Source of the DNA: Methanobacterium paludis
GTDB lineage: Archaea > Methanobacteriota > Methanobacteria > Methanobacteriales > Methanobacteriaceae
Reading direction: 5' to 3'
DNA: 64,000 bases
NCBI RefSeq assembly: GCF_000214725.1
Contig: NC_015574.1
Coordinates: 1,190,001 to 1,254,000, forward strand
Below, one piece after another: positions 9,523-17,445 of this stretch; the first letter of the stretch is position 1, and the number at the start of each line of letters is the position of its first letter. A model generated the notes under the pieces. That model was not told the DNA's origin and did not search any database. It saw nothing but the letters and a program-made list of their open reading frames with translations. Made by a program: the position numbers and the translations under genes.

Positions 9523-9681
9523 ATGTTACAATTGAACATGTCTTATGAGACAGAGTATTTTTTAACTGAAAAAGGTGTTAGATTAAATAAAATAATATTT
9601 GAACTGTTTAATTTTGATTTAGATGAAGTTAATATAAAGAATGAACAGGGCCTTAAATTAGAAGAATCCAAAGAAATCTAA
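9523..9681 (+). CDS. Possible 52-aa protein or remnant
   Basis: A frame starting MLQLNMSYETEYFLTEKG and ending EESKEI. It is in the same frame as the gene ending at 9462, and that frame stays open between the two. It could therefore be a genuine small gene or the severed tail of a longer one. No clear ribosome site and no family recognised. Confidence 0.3.
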   Translation: MLQLNMSYETEYFLTEKGVRLNKIIFELFNFDLDEVNIKNEQGLKLEESKEI

Positions 9682-9926
9682 AGGTTTGTTTGGACATGAA
9701 ACAAATCTTAAGCCCTTATTTTTTTCTTTTTTTGATAAGTCTTAACACTTGAATTGTATTTCAGTCTTTTTTAACTTTAGATGATTTAAAATGGTTATTA
9801 ATGGTTTTATTGTCTTTTAATTGTACTATTTTAAGTATTGGTCAGGGTTAGAAATTATATGACTGTTATCTAAAAATAAAAAAAATATTTAAAAAGGGTT
9901 TAATAATTTTATTGGACGTTAATTTT

Positions 9927-10406
9927 TCACTCTTTTACAAAAAGCATCATTATTCCACTTATTAATAACCATAGTCCAATTAATATTCCCAAAATTACTG
10001 GATCGGCTATGAGATTACCAACAATTAAGTAGATTATACCTAATATTATTGCGACAACACCATTCCATCGATTTCCACCAACTTTAGATAAGACGCCAAT
10101 GATACCGGCAACAACCAGGAATAGACCTACAATCCATACTAGGAAACCAGCTAACCAGCTGAATAGTCCGGGGTTCACGATGAATCCAATACCTAGAACC
10201 AGGGCAATTATTCCCAATATAATTTCCACTATTCCCATACCAATGCTTTCGCCTATTTCCATTATTCCGCCTATTAATAGACCGATACCCAAAATCAGAA
10301 CTATAAATCCAGTTAGAACGCTAATTGGAATTAGTCCAAGCAAAGGGAATGCCATCACTATCAAACCCAAAACTATCAAAACCAATGCACTCGCCATTTT
10401 TTGCAT
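9927..10406 (-). CDS. DUF308/HdeD-family membrane protein
   Basis: 159 residues with six closely spaced hydrophobic helices rich in Gly, Ile, Leu and Val, for example LIVLGLIVMAFPLLGLIPIS and IILGIIALVLGIGFIVNPGL. This is the duplicated 3-helix architecture of DUF308 (HdeD, linked in bacteria to acid stress). GGAGGTAAGAATATG gives a firm start. Monocistronic. Function in methanogens is not known. Confidence 0.8.
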   Translation of the reverse strand: MQKMASALVLIVLGLIVMAFPLLGLIPISVLTGFIVLILGIGLLIGGIMEIGESIGMGIVEIILGIIALVLGIGFIVNPGLFSWLAGFLVWIVGLFLVVAGIIGVLSKVGGNRWNGVVAIILGIIYLIVGNLIADPVILGILIGLWLLISGIMMLFVKE

Positions 10407-10972
10407 ATTCTTACCTCCATTTATATTATTTGACTTATACTACCTAAATCTTTCCATATTTTGTTAATATGGATTAAATATTCTTTGGACTGATTTAGTT
10501 GAATACATATCTTGGATACTGGCAGGGCAGTTATTCCATGGGCAACCGCATTGAAAATCACGGTTTAAAATTAATCATTGGATCTCGAGGATAACAAATT
10601 TTATATAATTTATATTACAAATAATATAATTGACCATTTTTGAACTTGTCAATTCAGGAGGAGGCTGATTTTGGGGAATTTCTGCCTCCCTATTCAAATC
10701 TTACAAAAATACAACTATTTTTTTTAGGTCTAACTAAAACATACATAACTTTTATATAACTTGTATTACAAATAATATGATTGAGCATTTCACTTCGCTT
10801 GTAAATCCTGTGCTGGAGGGGTCCTCCTCCCCTCCTCACCTAAACCAAGCCCAATACTCTTTTTCTATGGTTATAGTGTTACCAGTAACCAGTCTAATTA
10901 TTACATTATGTGTACTTTAACCCTTTAAGCAGTAAAGCAGTCAATTCTGTGATAAAAAAATTAAGAGTTGAT
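10407..10972. repeat. Two tandem promoter-plus-hairpin units in a gene-free region
   Basis: Two similar units start near 10587 and 10745. Each begins TTTTATATAAYTTRTATTAC, runs into AAATAATATRATTGASCATTT, and then has a G/C-rich stem. In unit 1 the stem is AGGAGGC...GCCTCC (about 10655-10692). In unit 2 it is GGAGGGG tcctcct CCCCTCC (about 10816-10836). The region has no credible ORF. The TATA-like box followed about 60-70 nt later by a GC-rich hairpin is what one would expect of small RNA genes; that function is inference. Confidence 0.45.
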
Positions 10973-11259
10973 TTACAATGTTTTTGCTATTTCACTGAAA
11001 GGTTTTACTTCTCTGAGCTCCAATAATTCCATAGTTCCAAAGAATTTTATTATGGTTTCTTTGTCTGGTGATTCTATTATGAAATACCCTTTATGAATTG
11101 CGCCTTCATCATTAGGACAGCTCATATATGCTCCAACAAGTTCAATACCTGCACTTTTTATATGCTCATCTGAAAAAAACTCTTTTATCATATCTTCCCA
11201 CCAGCCGTTAAAATAGGGCATTCTGAGGCAGGATGGGTGTGTTCTGCTACAAATAACAT
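10973..11259 (-). pseudogene. Frameshifted gene for a small (about 95-aa) conserved protein
   Basis: The longest frame (10973-11221) starts MPYFNGWWEDMIKEFFSDE, but the true start is upstream. GAGGTGATATCATG at 11259 opens MLFVAEHTHPASECPI in another frame, which joins naturally to FNGWWEDMIKEF. A single indel near 11210-11220 breaks the gene. The body (GAYMSCPNDEGAIHKGYFII...ELREVKPFSEIAKTL) is well preserved. The plan recalls DUF3303-like methanogen proteins, but I am not sure of the family. Confidence 0.55.
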
Positions 11260-11316
11260 GATATCACCTCTGCTATTACTATGTTATTTTATGGTGATAA
11301 ATTTTGGTTTGACTAA

Positions 11317-11634
11317 TTTTTATTTTCAGCTTTTTTAGGATACAACCCAGTTAATGCCATACTATCGGTTTTACCGCCAGCTATCGTGGCTGCCATACCT
11401 AAAACAACTCTAAACACACTTACCGGGACCACATGGTTCCCATCAACCCTTGCAAACGCGTTTTTACCATCACTCAGAATATCATTTTATATCGGAGCAG
11501 TATTTTGTGCCGTATCCGCCATATTATCCGCACTTCGGGGAGAAAAATTTATACATGAACATGAAGCGCTTAAAACAAATTCAAAAGCCGATTTAAAACC
11601 TCGAGAATTGAAAACAGAAGAAAAATCTCGTTAA
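11317..11634 (+). pseudogene. C-terminal relic of an EmrB/QacA-type MFS drug transporter
   Basis: The frame is open from a stop at 11314 and reads FLGYNPVNAILSVLPP, then TLTGTTWFPSTLANAFLP, then SFYIGAVFCAVSAILSALRG, ending with a hydrophilic tail. This corresponds to the last extracellular loop, last TM helix and tail of 14-TM EmrB/QacA transporters. About 400 upstream residues are missing and there is no start. The loss is by truncation. Confidence 0.65.
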
Positions 11635-11775
11635 AAAGGGCATTGTAATTAAAAATTTAGTTTCAAATTAACTGGATTGAAAATAGGGTGAACGTTAATT
11701 TGGGGAGCAATATAGTCCAAGACGTATGTTTTTGGAGTGGATGAAATTGAATATGGTTTCAATGAGAGTATAATC

Positions 11776-12765
11776 TTAGAATCCTAATAAATCAAGTACA
11801 TTCTTCTCAACATGTCTGTTTTGACCTTTAAATGGGAAATTGTGTGCATACAATACTGGATTGAAATTCAGTTCGATGATGCTATGATTTTTTTTATCTG
11901 GTTTTGCTTTTACATCCCGTATGATCATATCCGCCCCACAGATTTTTGCACCTACTGCCTTTGCGGAATTTACAGCAATGATTTTGTACTGCTTTGACAT
12001 CTCATCTGTACAATCAATGCTGTCACCACCTGTACTGATATTGGAATTTTCCCTGAGATATACAATCTCACCATTTTGTGGAACATAAAATATGTCCTTT
12101 TTTTGAGAGGCAATATAATTCTTTTCAACAATGCCTATACTGATTTTTTCCAGTGGAGTCACATGCCCCTTACCTCTCAGTGGGCTCTTATTCTTTTTAT
12201 CAACCAATTCTCTGATACTGTGCACCCCATCTCCCACAACATTTGCTGGAACTCGGTGCATTACTGCCACCACTTCATCACCGATTACTAAAAATCTGTA
12301 CTCTTTGCCTTGTATGAACTCTTCAATCATAATGGAGCTATCATATTTTAATGCCTGTGTAACTGCACTCCTGTAGTCTTCCTGTGATTTTAACTCCTTC
12401 AGTATTAAAATGCCCTGTCCAAAATTAGTGGATTTAGGCTTTATCACAATATCCTTACCCACAAAGTCGGAATATTTTTTTACAGCTTCATTTACATCAT
12501 TTACGGTTATACTCTTAGGTACATTAATGCCGTGCTCTTTAAGAACTATTTTTGTTACTTCTTTGTTTTCCATGATTAATGGGGCTACATATGTGTCGGC
12601 AGAAGTTTTTGAAGCCTGCTTTACATATTCAAATTTATTATCTTTTTTCAAACGGATGAAATTATCATCCCTGTCAAGTACATCAACCTCAATACCCCTG
12701 TTTAATGCTTCTTGGATAAGAATTTGAGTTGAAAGTTCAAGTCCTTCATAACTTTTTATTGACAT
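11776..12765 (-). CDS. Glutathione synthetase-type ATP-grasp protein (C-terminal half of GshF as a separate gene)
   Basis: About 329 residues. It matches the ATP-grasp half of bifunctional GshF: YEGLELSTQ at the start, DIVIKPKSTNFGQGI (ATP lid), EEFIQGKEYRFLV, NVVGDGVHSI, ENSNISTGGDSID and IELNFNPVL (metal/ATP site). In GshF this half ligates Gly to gamma-glutamylcysteine. The ATG at 12765 has GGAAG 8 nt upstream and starts 2 nt after the stop of the ligase gene, so the two are co-transcribed and probably translationally coupled. All key motifs are intact. Product specificity (Gly or another amino acid) cannot be told from sequence. Confidence 0.85.
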   Translation of the reverse strand: MSIKSYEGLELSTQILIQEALNRGIEVDVLDRDDNFIRLKKDNKFEYVKQASKTSADTYVAPLIMENKEVTKIVLKEHGINVPKSITVNDVNEAVKKYSDFVGKDIVIKPKSTNFGQGILILKELKSQEDYRSAVTQALKYDSSIMIEEFIQGKEYRFLVIGDEVVAVMHRVPANVVGDGVHSIRELVDKKNKSPLRGKGHVTPLEKISIGIVEKNYIASQKKDIFYVPQNGEIVYLRENSNISTGGDSIDCTDEMSKQYKIIAVNSAKAVGAKICGADMIIRDVKAKPDKKNHSIIELNFNPVLYAHNFPFKGQNRHVEKNVLDLLGF

Positions 12766-12767
12766 AA

Positions 12768-14240
12768 TCAAGTCTTCCTGATAATATTTTTCTGTGAATT
12801 ATTTATCGCATATCTAGTTCCGAATTCTAGAAAGTTTTCATTGTTCTCTTCCATTTCCCTGTGTATCCTTTCAGACGGCAACAATGATATATCAAAAAGC
12901 TTTTTGTACTCCTCTTCAACGATCTTACAATATTTATCATCTCCGGTGCCTTTGTCCATCAACTCAGCTACGTTTTTGAGCCTTTCAAATATCTCCTTTC
13001 CCCATGATTTCAACCCAATTGTTCCTTTATTATATTTTTGGAGCATTAAATTCTCTTTTCTTCCATAGAGGGCCACTAAATGGTGATTTAAATTTATTCT
13101 CGCATGTTCATCCTCAGTGATGATGTCACTTTGTTCAAACAAACAGAAAAGCATGAAAACTTGAAGGAAATTCATCTCGTCAATGCTTAAACCCACCTTT
13201 TCAAAGGGGTTCAAATCCAAAATCCTTACCTCTATATATTTTACTCCTCGCTTTTCCAGTGCATCCAGTTGGGTTTCCCCTTCATTTGTATTCTGTTTCA
13301 GTCGAATTGAAGAGTAAAATTCGTTTTCTTTTTGCAAAATATTCCCATTCAGTTGTATTTGAGAACCGTTCTTGTATACGCCTAATTTGGAATATTCTGT
13401 ATTTTTGGTTGCCATCAACTTACGGAGCTCTTCAGAATATTCCTCCAAACTATTGAAGTATATACTATGCTTGTTTTTAAGAGCATTTGAGTACCCAAAT
13501 CTGCTTACTCGTAGGGATGTTGCGTATTTATTGAAATTTTCAATAACATCTACACAGCACTGGCAGCATTTTTGAATAATCTCAATTTCATTGTTTATAA
13601 CTGAATAATAAGTATGATGGCTGTATGGTGATGCACCGAAAAGATAAATCAACATCCAACGATAGCGTAGAAAGTTTCTCGCAAGCGCAAAATGCATTTC
13701 ATCAATAAATGAACGTTTATCATTTCCATTTCCAAATCGTTTATATAAGTAATCAACCATTCCTTCGCTAAAAGAAAAATTATAGTGGATTCCTGATATC
13801 ATTTGCATTTTCTTGCCATAACGCAGTGCCAGCCCGTTTCTATATGTTTCCATATATTTTCCATCCTCAGAATCAGGAAACCTTGCAATTGGGATATTAT
13901 CTTCATCTGGAAGCCTTGGAGGCATACTAAGCGGCCAAAGTAGCTCATCACCGATACCATTCTCAACCTCAATGTTTATTGTATCTAATTCTGCGTACAC
14001 TTCTTCAATCGACTTAAAAGTTGGTGTTATCATCTCAATTTGACTTTCAGAAAAGTCAGTGGTAATGCGCGGATTTTTGATTTTATCCCCAAATACTGCA
14101 GGATGAAACGTCAACGCAAGATCACCGGAGGATGTAACCCTCTGAGACTCTTTTTCCATGCCAAAATTGCCCTCTACCAATAGCTTTCCTTTATCATCTT
14201 TTAAAAAAGACTTTGATATTTCTGAAAAATTCCAGTTCAT
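12768..14240 (-). CDS. gshA: Glutamate-cysteine ligase (GshA-type, N-terminal half of GshF)
   Basis: 490 residues. It carries hallmarks of the gamma-glutamylcysteine ligase domain of GshA/GshF: FGMEKESQRV near the start, TTDFSESQIEMITPT, LLWPLSMPPRLP, ISGIHYNFSFS, NFLRYRWMLIYLFGASP, and VKYIEVRILDLNPFEKVG. It makes gamma-Glu-Cys from Glu, Cys and ATP. AAGGATTTTATG gives the start. It is followed by the ATP-grasp gene after 2 nt. The pair recreates the domain order of GshF, with a stop where the linker would be. Glutathione synthesis is unusual for methanogens. Confidence 0.88.
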   Translation of the reverse strand: MNWNFSEISKSFLKDDKGKLLVEGNFGMEKESQRVTSSGDLALTFHPAVFGDKIKNPRITTDFSESQIEMITPTFKSIEEVYAELDTINIEVENGIGDELLWPLSMPPRLPDEDNIPIARFPDSEDGKYMETYRNGLALRYGKKMQMISGIHYNFSFSEGMVDYLYKRFGNGNDKRSFIDEMHFALARNFLRYRWMLIYLFGASPYSHHTYYSVINNEIEIIQKCCQCCVDVIENFNKYATSLRVSRFGYSNALKNKHSIYFNSLEEYSEELRKLMATKNTEYSKLGVYKNGSQIQLNGNILQKENEFYSSIRLKQNTNEGETQLDALEKRGVKYIEVRILDLNPFEKVGLSIDEMNFLQVFMLFCLFEQSDIITEDEHARINLNHHLVALYGRKENLMLQKYNKGTIGLKSWGKEIFERLKNVAELMDKGTGDDKYCKIVEEEYKKLFDISLLPSERIHREMEENNENFLEFGTRYAINNSQKNIIRKT

Positions 14241-14547
14241 AAAATCCTTCTTTTTCTTTTTATCAACAATTTATTTCTATTCATGGTCCCAAAAGTGTTC
14301 AACATTACCAACTACATTCTCACATCTTCCGTAAAGATTCATAAATTTTTATAATATACTTTCAAAATAGTATGATCATAAGAAATCTTGTTTTATGGCT
14401 GTGATGGTGCGGCTGGAAAAGTTTTACAGGCTGTTGCATAACTATAATTGTATTGGAAACCTCAATTTATTTTCTTAACTATCGGTTATCCAATATTTAT
14501 ATCTATCGGTTACCACTATATCTATTTCGTATATTCAGAAGGACATT
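14241..14547. other. Intergenic region, promoter of the gsh genes
   Basis: No gene. The AT-rich stretch ATAAATTTTTATAATATAC (about 14340-14358) is a possible TATA element for the gsh pair. Near 14473-14515 CTATCGGTTA(T/C)CCA is repeated with ATATTTATAT between; its role is unknown. Confidence 0.35.
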
Positions 14548-15342
14548 TCATTCAAATTTGTCTATTTTTTCTTCGAGTTTATCTACTTTGAGTATGAGTT
14601 CATCCATTTTTTCTTCATAGCTTATTACCCTTTTTTCTACTCTGTCTGCTGCTTTTCGGCTTTCTTTTCTAAAGAGATCTACGAACGAATAGGCCAGTGT
14701 GGCAGTAACTAAACTTAAATATCCCATACCTGTTAAAATTAGAATTGTTCCTACTACTCTACCAATTCCTGTAACTGGAACAATATCTCCGTATCCTACG
14801 GTGGTCATTGAGACGATAGCGTACCACATTGCAGATTCATAGTTTGGAACTTCAGGATTAACACTTCTTTCAACAATAAAGAATAAAAATGAACCGATAA
14901 CAAGAACTAATAACAATATGACCGTGGCATAATCTAATTTTGTTTTTGAAGGGTATTTACGTACTTCTCTTCCAGTTATTCGCAAAACTTTATAGAAGGC
15001 ATAAAATCTTAAGAACACAATTAACCATATAACATCGATAAAACCAAATAATTGGAAAATGTTGAAACAAATAAAGGTTAAGGGAATTATAGAGAAAATA
15101 TAAGCCCAATTCTCCCGAATAAATTGCCAATTTCCATTCAATTTATCCTTCCTAATTCTAAAAACTATGAAATCAATTAATATCAATATAACTACTACAA
15201 CATCGTAATTGCTGATATTATAAACTGTACTGGGCATTATACCTACTGTAAATCCGGCAATCATCAAACCCATGAGTAATAGGTCAACTATTATCAAAAC
15301 AGATAATAATGCTTCAAAAATCACTTGAAAGTGTCTTTTCAT
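14548..15342 (-). CDS. Voltage-gated-type potassium channel
   Basis: 264 residues. Four to five N-terminal helices resemble the S1-S5 region (basic segment RITGREVRKYPSKTKLDY). A pore helix follows, then the K+ selectivity filter TTVGYGDIVPV (about 178-188) and the inner helix VGTILILTGMGYLSLVTATLAYSF. The C-terminus is a coiled coil (EEKMDELILKVDKLEEKIDKFE) likely to aid tetramerisation. Located in the cytoplasmic membrane. It overlaps the upstream membrane-protein gene by 4 nt (ATGA), so the two are translated together. Confidence 0.9.
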   Translation of the reverse strand: MKRHFQVIFEALLSVLIIVDLLLMGLMIAGFTVGIMPSTVYNISNYDVVVVILILIDFIVFRIRKDKLNGNWQFIRENWAYIFSIIPLTFICFNIFQLFGFIDVIWLIVFLRFYAFYKVLRITGREVRKYPSKTKLDYATVILLLVLVIGSFLFFIVERSVNPEVPNYESAMWYAIVSMTTVGYGDIVPVTGIGRVVGTILILTGMGYLSLVTATLAYSFVDLFRKESRKAADRVEKRVISYEEKMDELILKVDKLEEKIDKFE

Positions 15343-15752
15343 TGTTTCATACCCTTAATTATATCCTGGGGTTCTAATTTACGATATTTAAAATAACCAT
15401 AGAACCATCTTATCGACCAGATAAAATGAAATCCAGCCCACCATAAAATTCCAACTAAAACATAAAAAACTGCACCTAAAAAGATGTTTAAAAATGCTAC
15501 TAACAAAAATATAATTGGATTTCTAACTAAAAACGAGAATGTACCAATAAACTCCTGTATACCTGACGTAAATATTAGTGTTGGTGAAATACCTATAAAA
15601 ATCCATAATAAAAAGGCTAAAAAGCCAGCAATAATCCTTATAACACCTCTACGAGGAGAGAATATTTTATTCATCTGTGAAGAAAGTTCTTTCTCACTCG
15701 GACCATGATCCTGCCTATTTCCATCACCATCTTTAGCATCCACATTTATCAC
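15339..15752 (-). CDS. Membrane protein co-encoded with the K+ channel
   Basis: 137 residues. A polar N-terminus (NVDAKDGDGNRQDHGPSEKE) precedes three hydrophobic helices (about 37-65, 78-95 and 95-118) and a basic C-terminus. No family recognised. The 4-nt overlap with the channel gene suggests an accessory or assembly partner, but that is inference only. Confidence 0.65.
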   Translation of the reverse strand: MINVDAKDGDGNRQDHGPSEKELSSQMNKIFSPRRGVIRIIAGFLAFLLWIFIGISPTLIFTSGIQEFIGTFSFLVRNPIIFLLVAFLNIFLGAVFYVLVGILWWAGFHFIWSIRWFYGYFKYRKLEPQDIIKGMKQ

Positions 15753-16076
15753 TTCAATAACTTTCTTGTAACTAATATTACAATAAAAATATATTAAATT
15801 ATGTAAAAATTAGAAGAAATTATTAGAAATTGAATAAATTTAGTTTTTATAATGTGAATGTTTCAGTTAAGCTTTCCCTAGATTATAAAAGAAAGATTGG
15901 CTCATTCTCATCCATCTAAATAACAGTTAGCTCATAAATATTTAGACTCTCATCCAAGAAGATTATTATGTTGTTATTTACATTTATATTAAAACTACGT
16001 GACATATTCATGGTAACACTATATGTTTTCACTAACTATAATTCCCTTGAAAAACAAATAATAGTATGGTGTTCAA
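15753..16076. repeat. Intergenic region holding repeat B, copy 2 (15917-15988)
   Basis: 15917-15988 (AACAGTTAGCTCATAAATATT ... TTGTTGTTATTTACAT, interrupted by small differences) matches 8960-9032. No gene seen. Confidence 0.45.
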
Positions 16077-16364
16077 ATGTATGATGAGAAAACTAAAGAA
16101 TTTATGGCTAAATGTGAGGAAATGAAGGATGATCCAGCTGTAATGAAGGAATGTAAAATTATGCTGGACACAATGGCTGAAAAAAAGTTTGAAATGGAAG
16201 ATGAACCTGAAAAGGACTATACACACATGGCACAGAGCATTTCTAAAGAAGATGTTCCAAAGATTCTTGAAATGGCACTTAAAATAGCAAAAAGTGGGAA
16301 AATAAAAGACCCTGAAATAAAAATCGCTGCAGAACGACTTATCAGAACTTTAGAACCACTATAA
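16077..16364 (+). CDS. Hypothetical helical protein, 95 aa
   Basis: Starts MYDEKTKEFMAKCEEMKDD with GGTG 6 nt upstream. Two Cys (CEEM and ECKIML) lie 14 residues apart in an acidic, mostly helical chain, ending LIRTLEPL. No family recognised. It lies next to the tRNA-Lys gene on the opposite strand. Confidence 0.6.
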   Translation: MYDEKTKEFMAKCEEMKDDPAVMKECKIMLDTMAEKKFEMEDEPEKDYTHMAQSISKEDVPKILEMALKIAKSGKIKDPEIKIAAERLIRTLEPL

Positions 16365-16466
16365 AAAAATTAATTTTTTTTATTTTTAGTTCTATGAAAG
16401 TCTATCCTAAAAGTTCATGAAAATCAATTCTAAAAAATTCAATCCTAAAATAGTATCTTAAACAAA

Positions 16467-16540
16467 CGGGCCGAGAGGGATTTGAACCCTCGATGACAGG
16501 ATTAAGAGTCCTGCGCACTGCCAGACTGTGCTACCGGCCC
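16467..16540 (-). tRNA. tRNA-Lys (anticodon CTT)
   Basis: A 74-nt cloverleaf on the minus strand. The acceptor GGGCCGG pairs with TCGGCCC (one G-T pair). A D-arm contains CAGTCTGGCAGTG. The anticodon stem CAGGA/TCCTG encloses loop CTCTTAA with anticodon CTT. The T-arm GAGGG TTCAAAT CCCTC is canonical. The 3' CCA is not encoded, as is common in archaea. No intron. TATA-like TTTAAATAA lies about 20 nt upstream. Confidence 0.95.
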
Positions 16541-16873
16541 ATAATATTCTGTTTTAAATAATTTAATCATGCTTCAATCTTGTTTTACTAGAACGAACTT
16601 TAAACAATCCAAATTTCTATATTTGGCCTGTAAATTCTTGAACTTCCTCTTTTCATAGGGGGATGTTTGTCCAGATCTAGTCTTATACATTTTCATGAAG
16701 ATCTACTTAAAATTAGTTAGGTCTTCTTGGTTTAAAAGCTTTTCATTTAAACATCGGATCATCAAAAAAGTTATCAACCTCTGCGTGTTTTGATGTTTAC
16801 AGGTTTTATTTGGTTTTATAAAGAAACTAAAAAAGGAAAAATATGAATAATAAAAAAAGAATAAAAAAAAGGT
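16541..16873. other. Intergenic region, 333 bp
   Basis: Holds the tRNA promoter and the promoter of 16874. No other feature recognised. Confidence 0.4.
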
Positions 16874-17314
16874 ATGAATAGAAAAAAATTAGGAATTATT
16901 ATTATAGCCCTTATAGTGGTAATTTTAGGAATTGGGGCAATTAGTGGAGCATTTGGCTCAGGAAATCAAACAAAAACAACTTGGACATCTAATTTAACAA
17001 CATCTACAGTAAATCCTGAAACATTTAATTATATTCCATTACCAAATGGAACTACGAGTGTTACTGTGGAATATAGTAATTTAACCAATACAACTAATTC
17101 TACTAGTTATTTCCAGTTCATAACATTGAACTTCATTCCAAAACAAGGTCAAAATATAACAAATTATGAAAATAACAATATTGACCTCAGAACAGTGTCA
17201 GTGAACTCAACTCATCCAACAGGAAATCTCACCTTACTATCAAATGGTGCAAAAAGCGTTGGAATATTAGATGTTTCAGCAAAAGGAACAATTAAAATAA
17301 CAGCCTTCTCTTAA
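16874..17314 (+). CDS. Membrane-anchored, Asn/Thr-rich extracellular protein
   Basis: 146 residues. A basic N-terminus and a hydrophobic helix (LGIIIIALIVVILGIGAISGAF, about 6-27) act as signal anchor. The outside domain has many N-x-S/T sequons (NLT, NTT, NST, NIT, NGT) and beta-type repeats, as in archaeal surface proteins. The product is probably N-glycosylated outside the cell. Only GGT lies directly before the ATG, so initiation may be leaderless. No family recognised. Confidence 0.65.
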   Translation: MNRKKLGIIIIALIVVILGIGAISGAFGSGNQTKTTWTSNLTTSTVNPETFNYIPLPNGTTSVTVEYSNLTNTTNSTSYFQFITLNFIPKQGQNITNYENNNIDLRTVSVNSTHPTGNLTLLSNGAKSVGILDVSAKGTIKITAFS

Positions 17315-17445
17315 AAGTGCAATCAAATGTTTTAATAAAAACGATTCTATAAATAATTTGATTCAAAAAATCTAATTTTAAAAAAAGAAGATAATTAAAG
17401 GGTAAAATTCCCTTTATTTTCTTTTATTTCAGATCATCCTAATTT

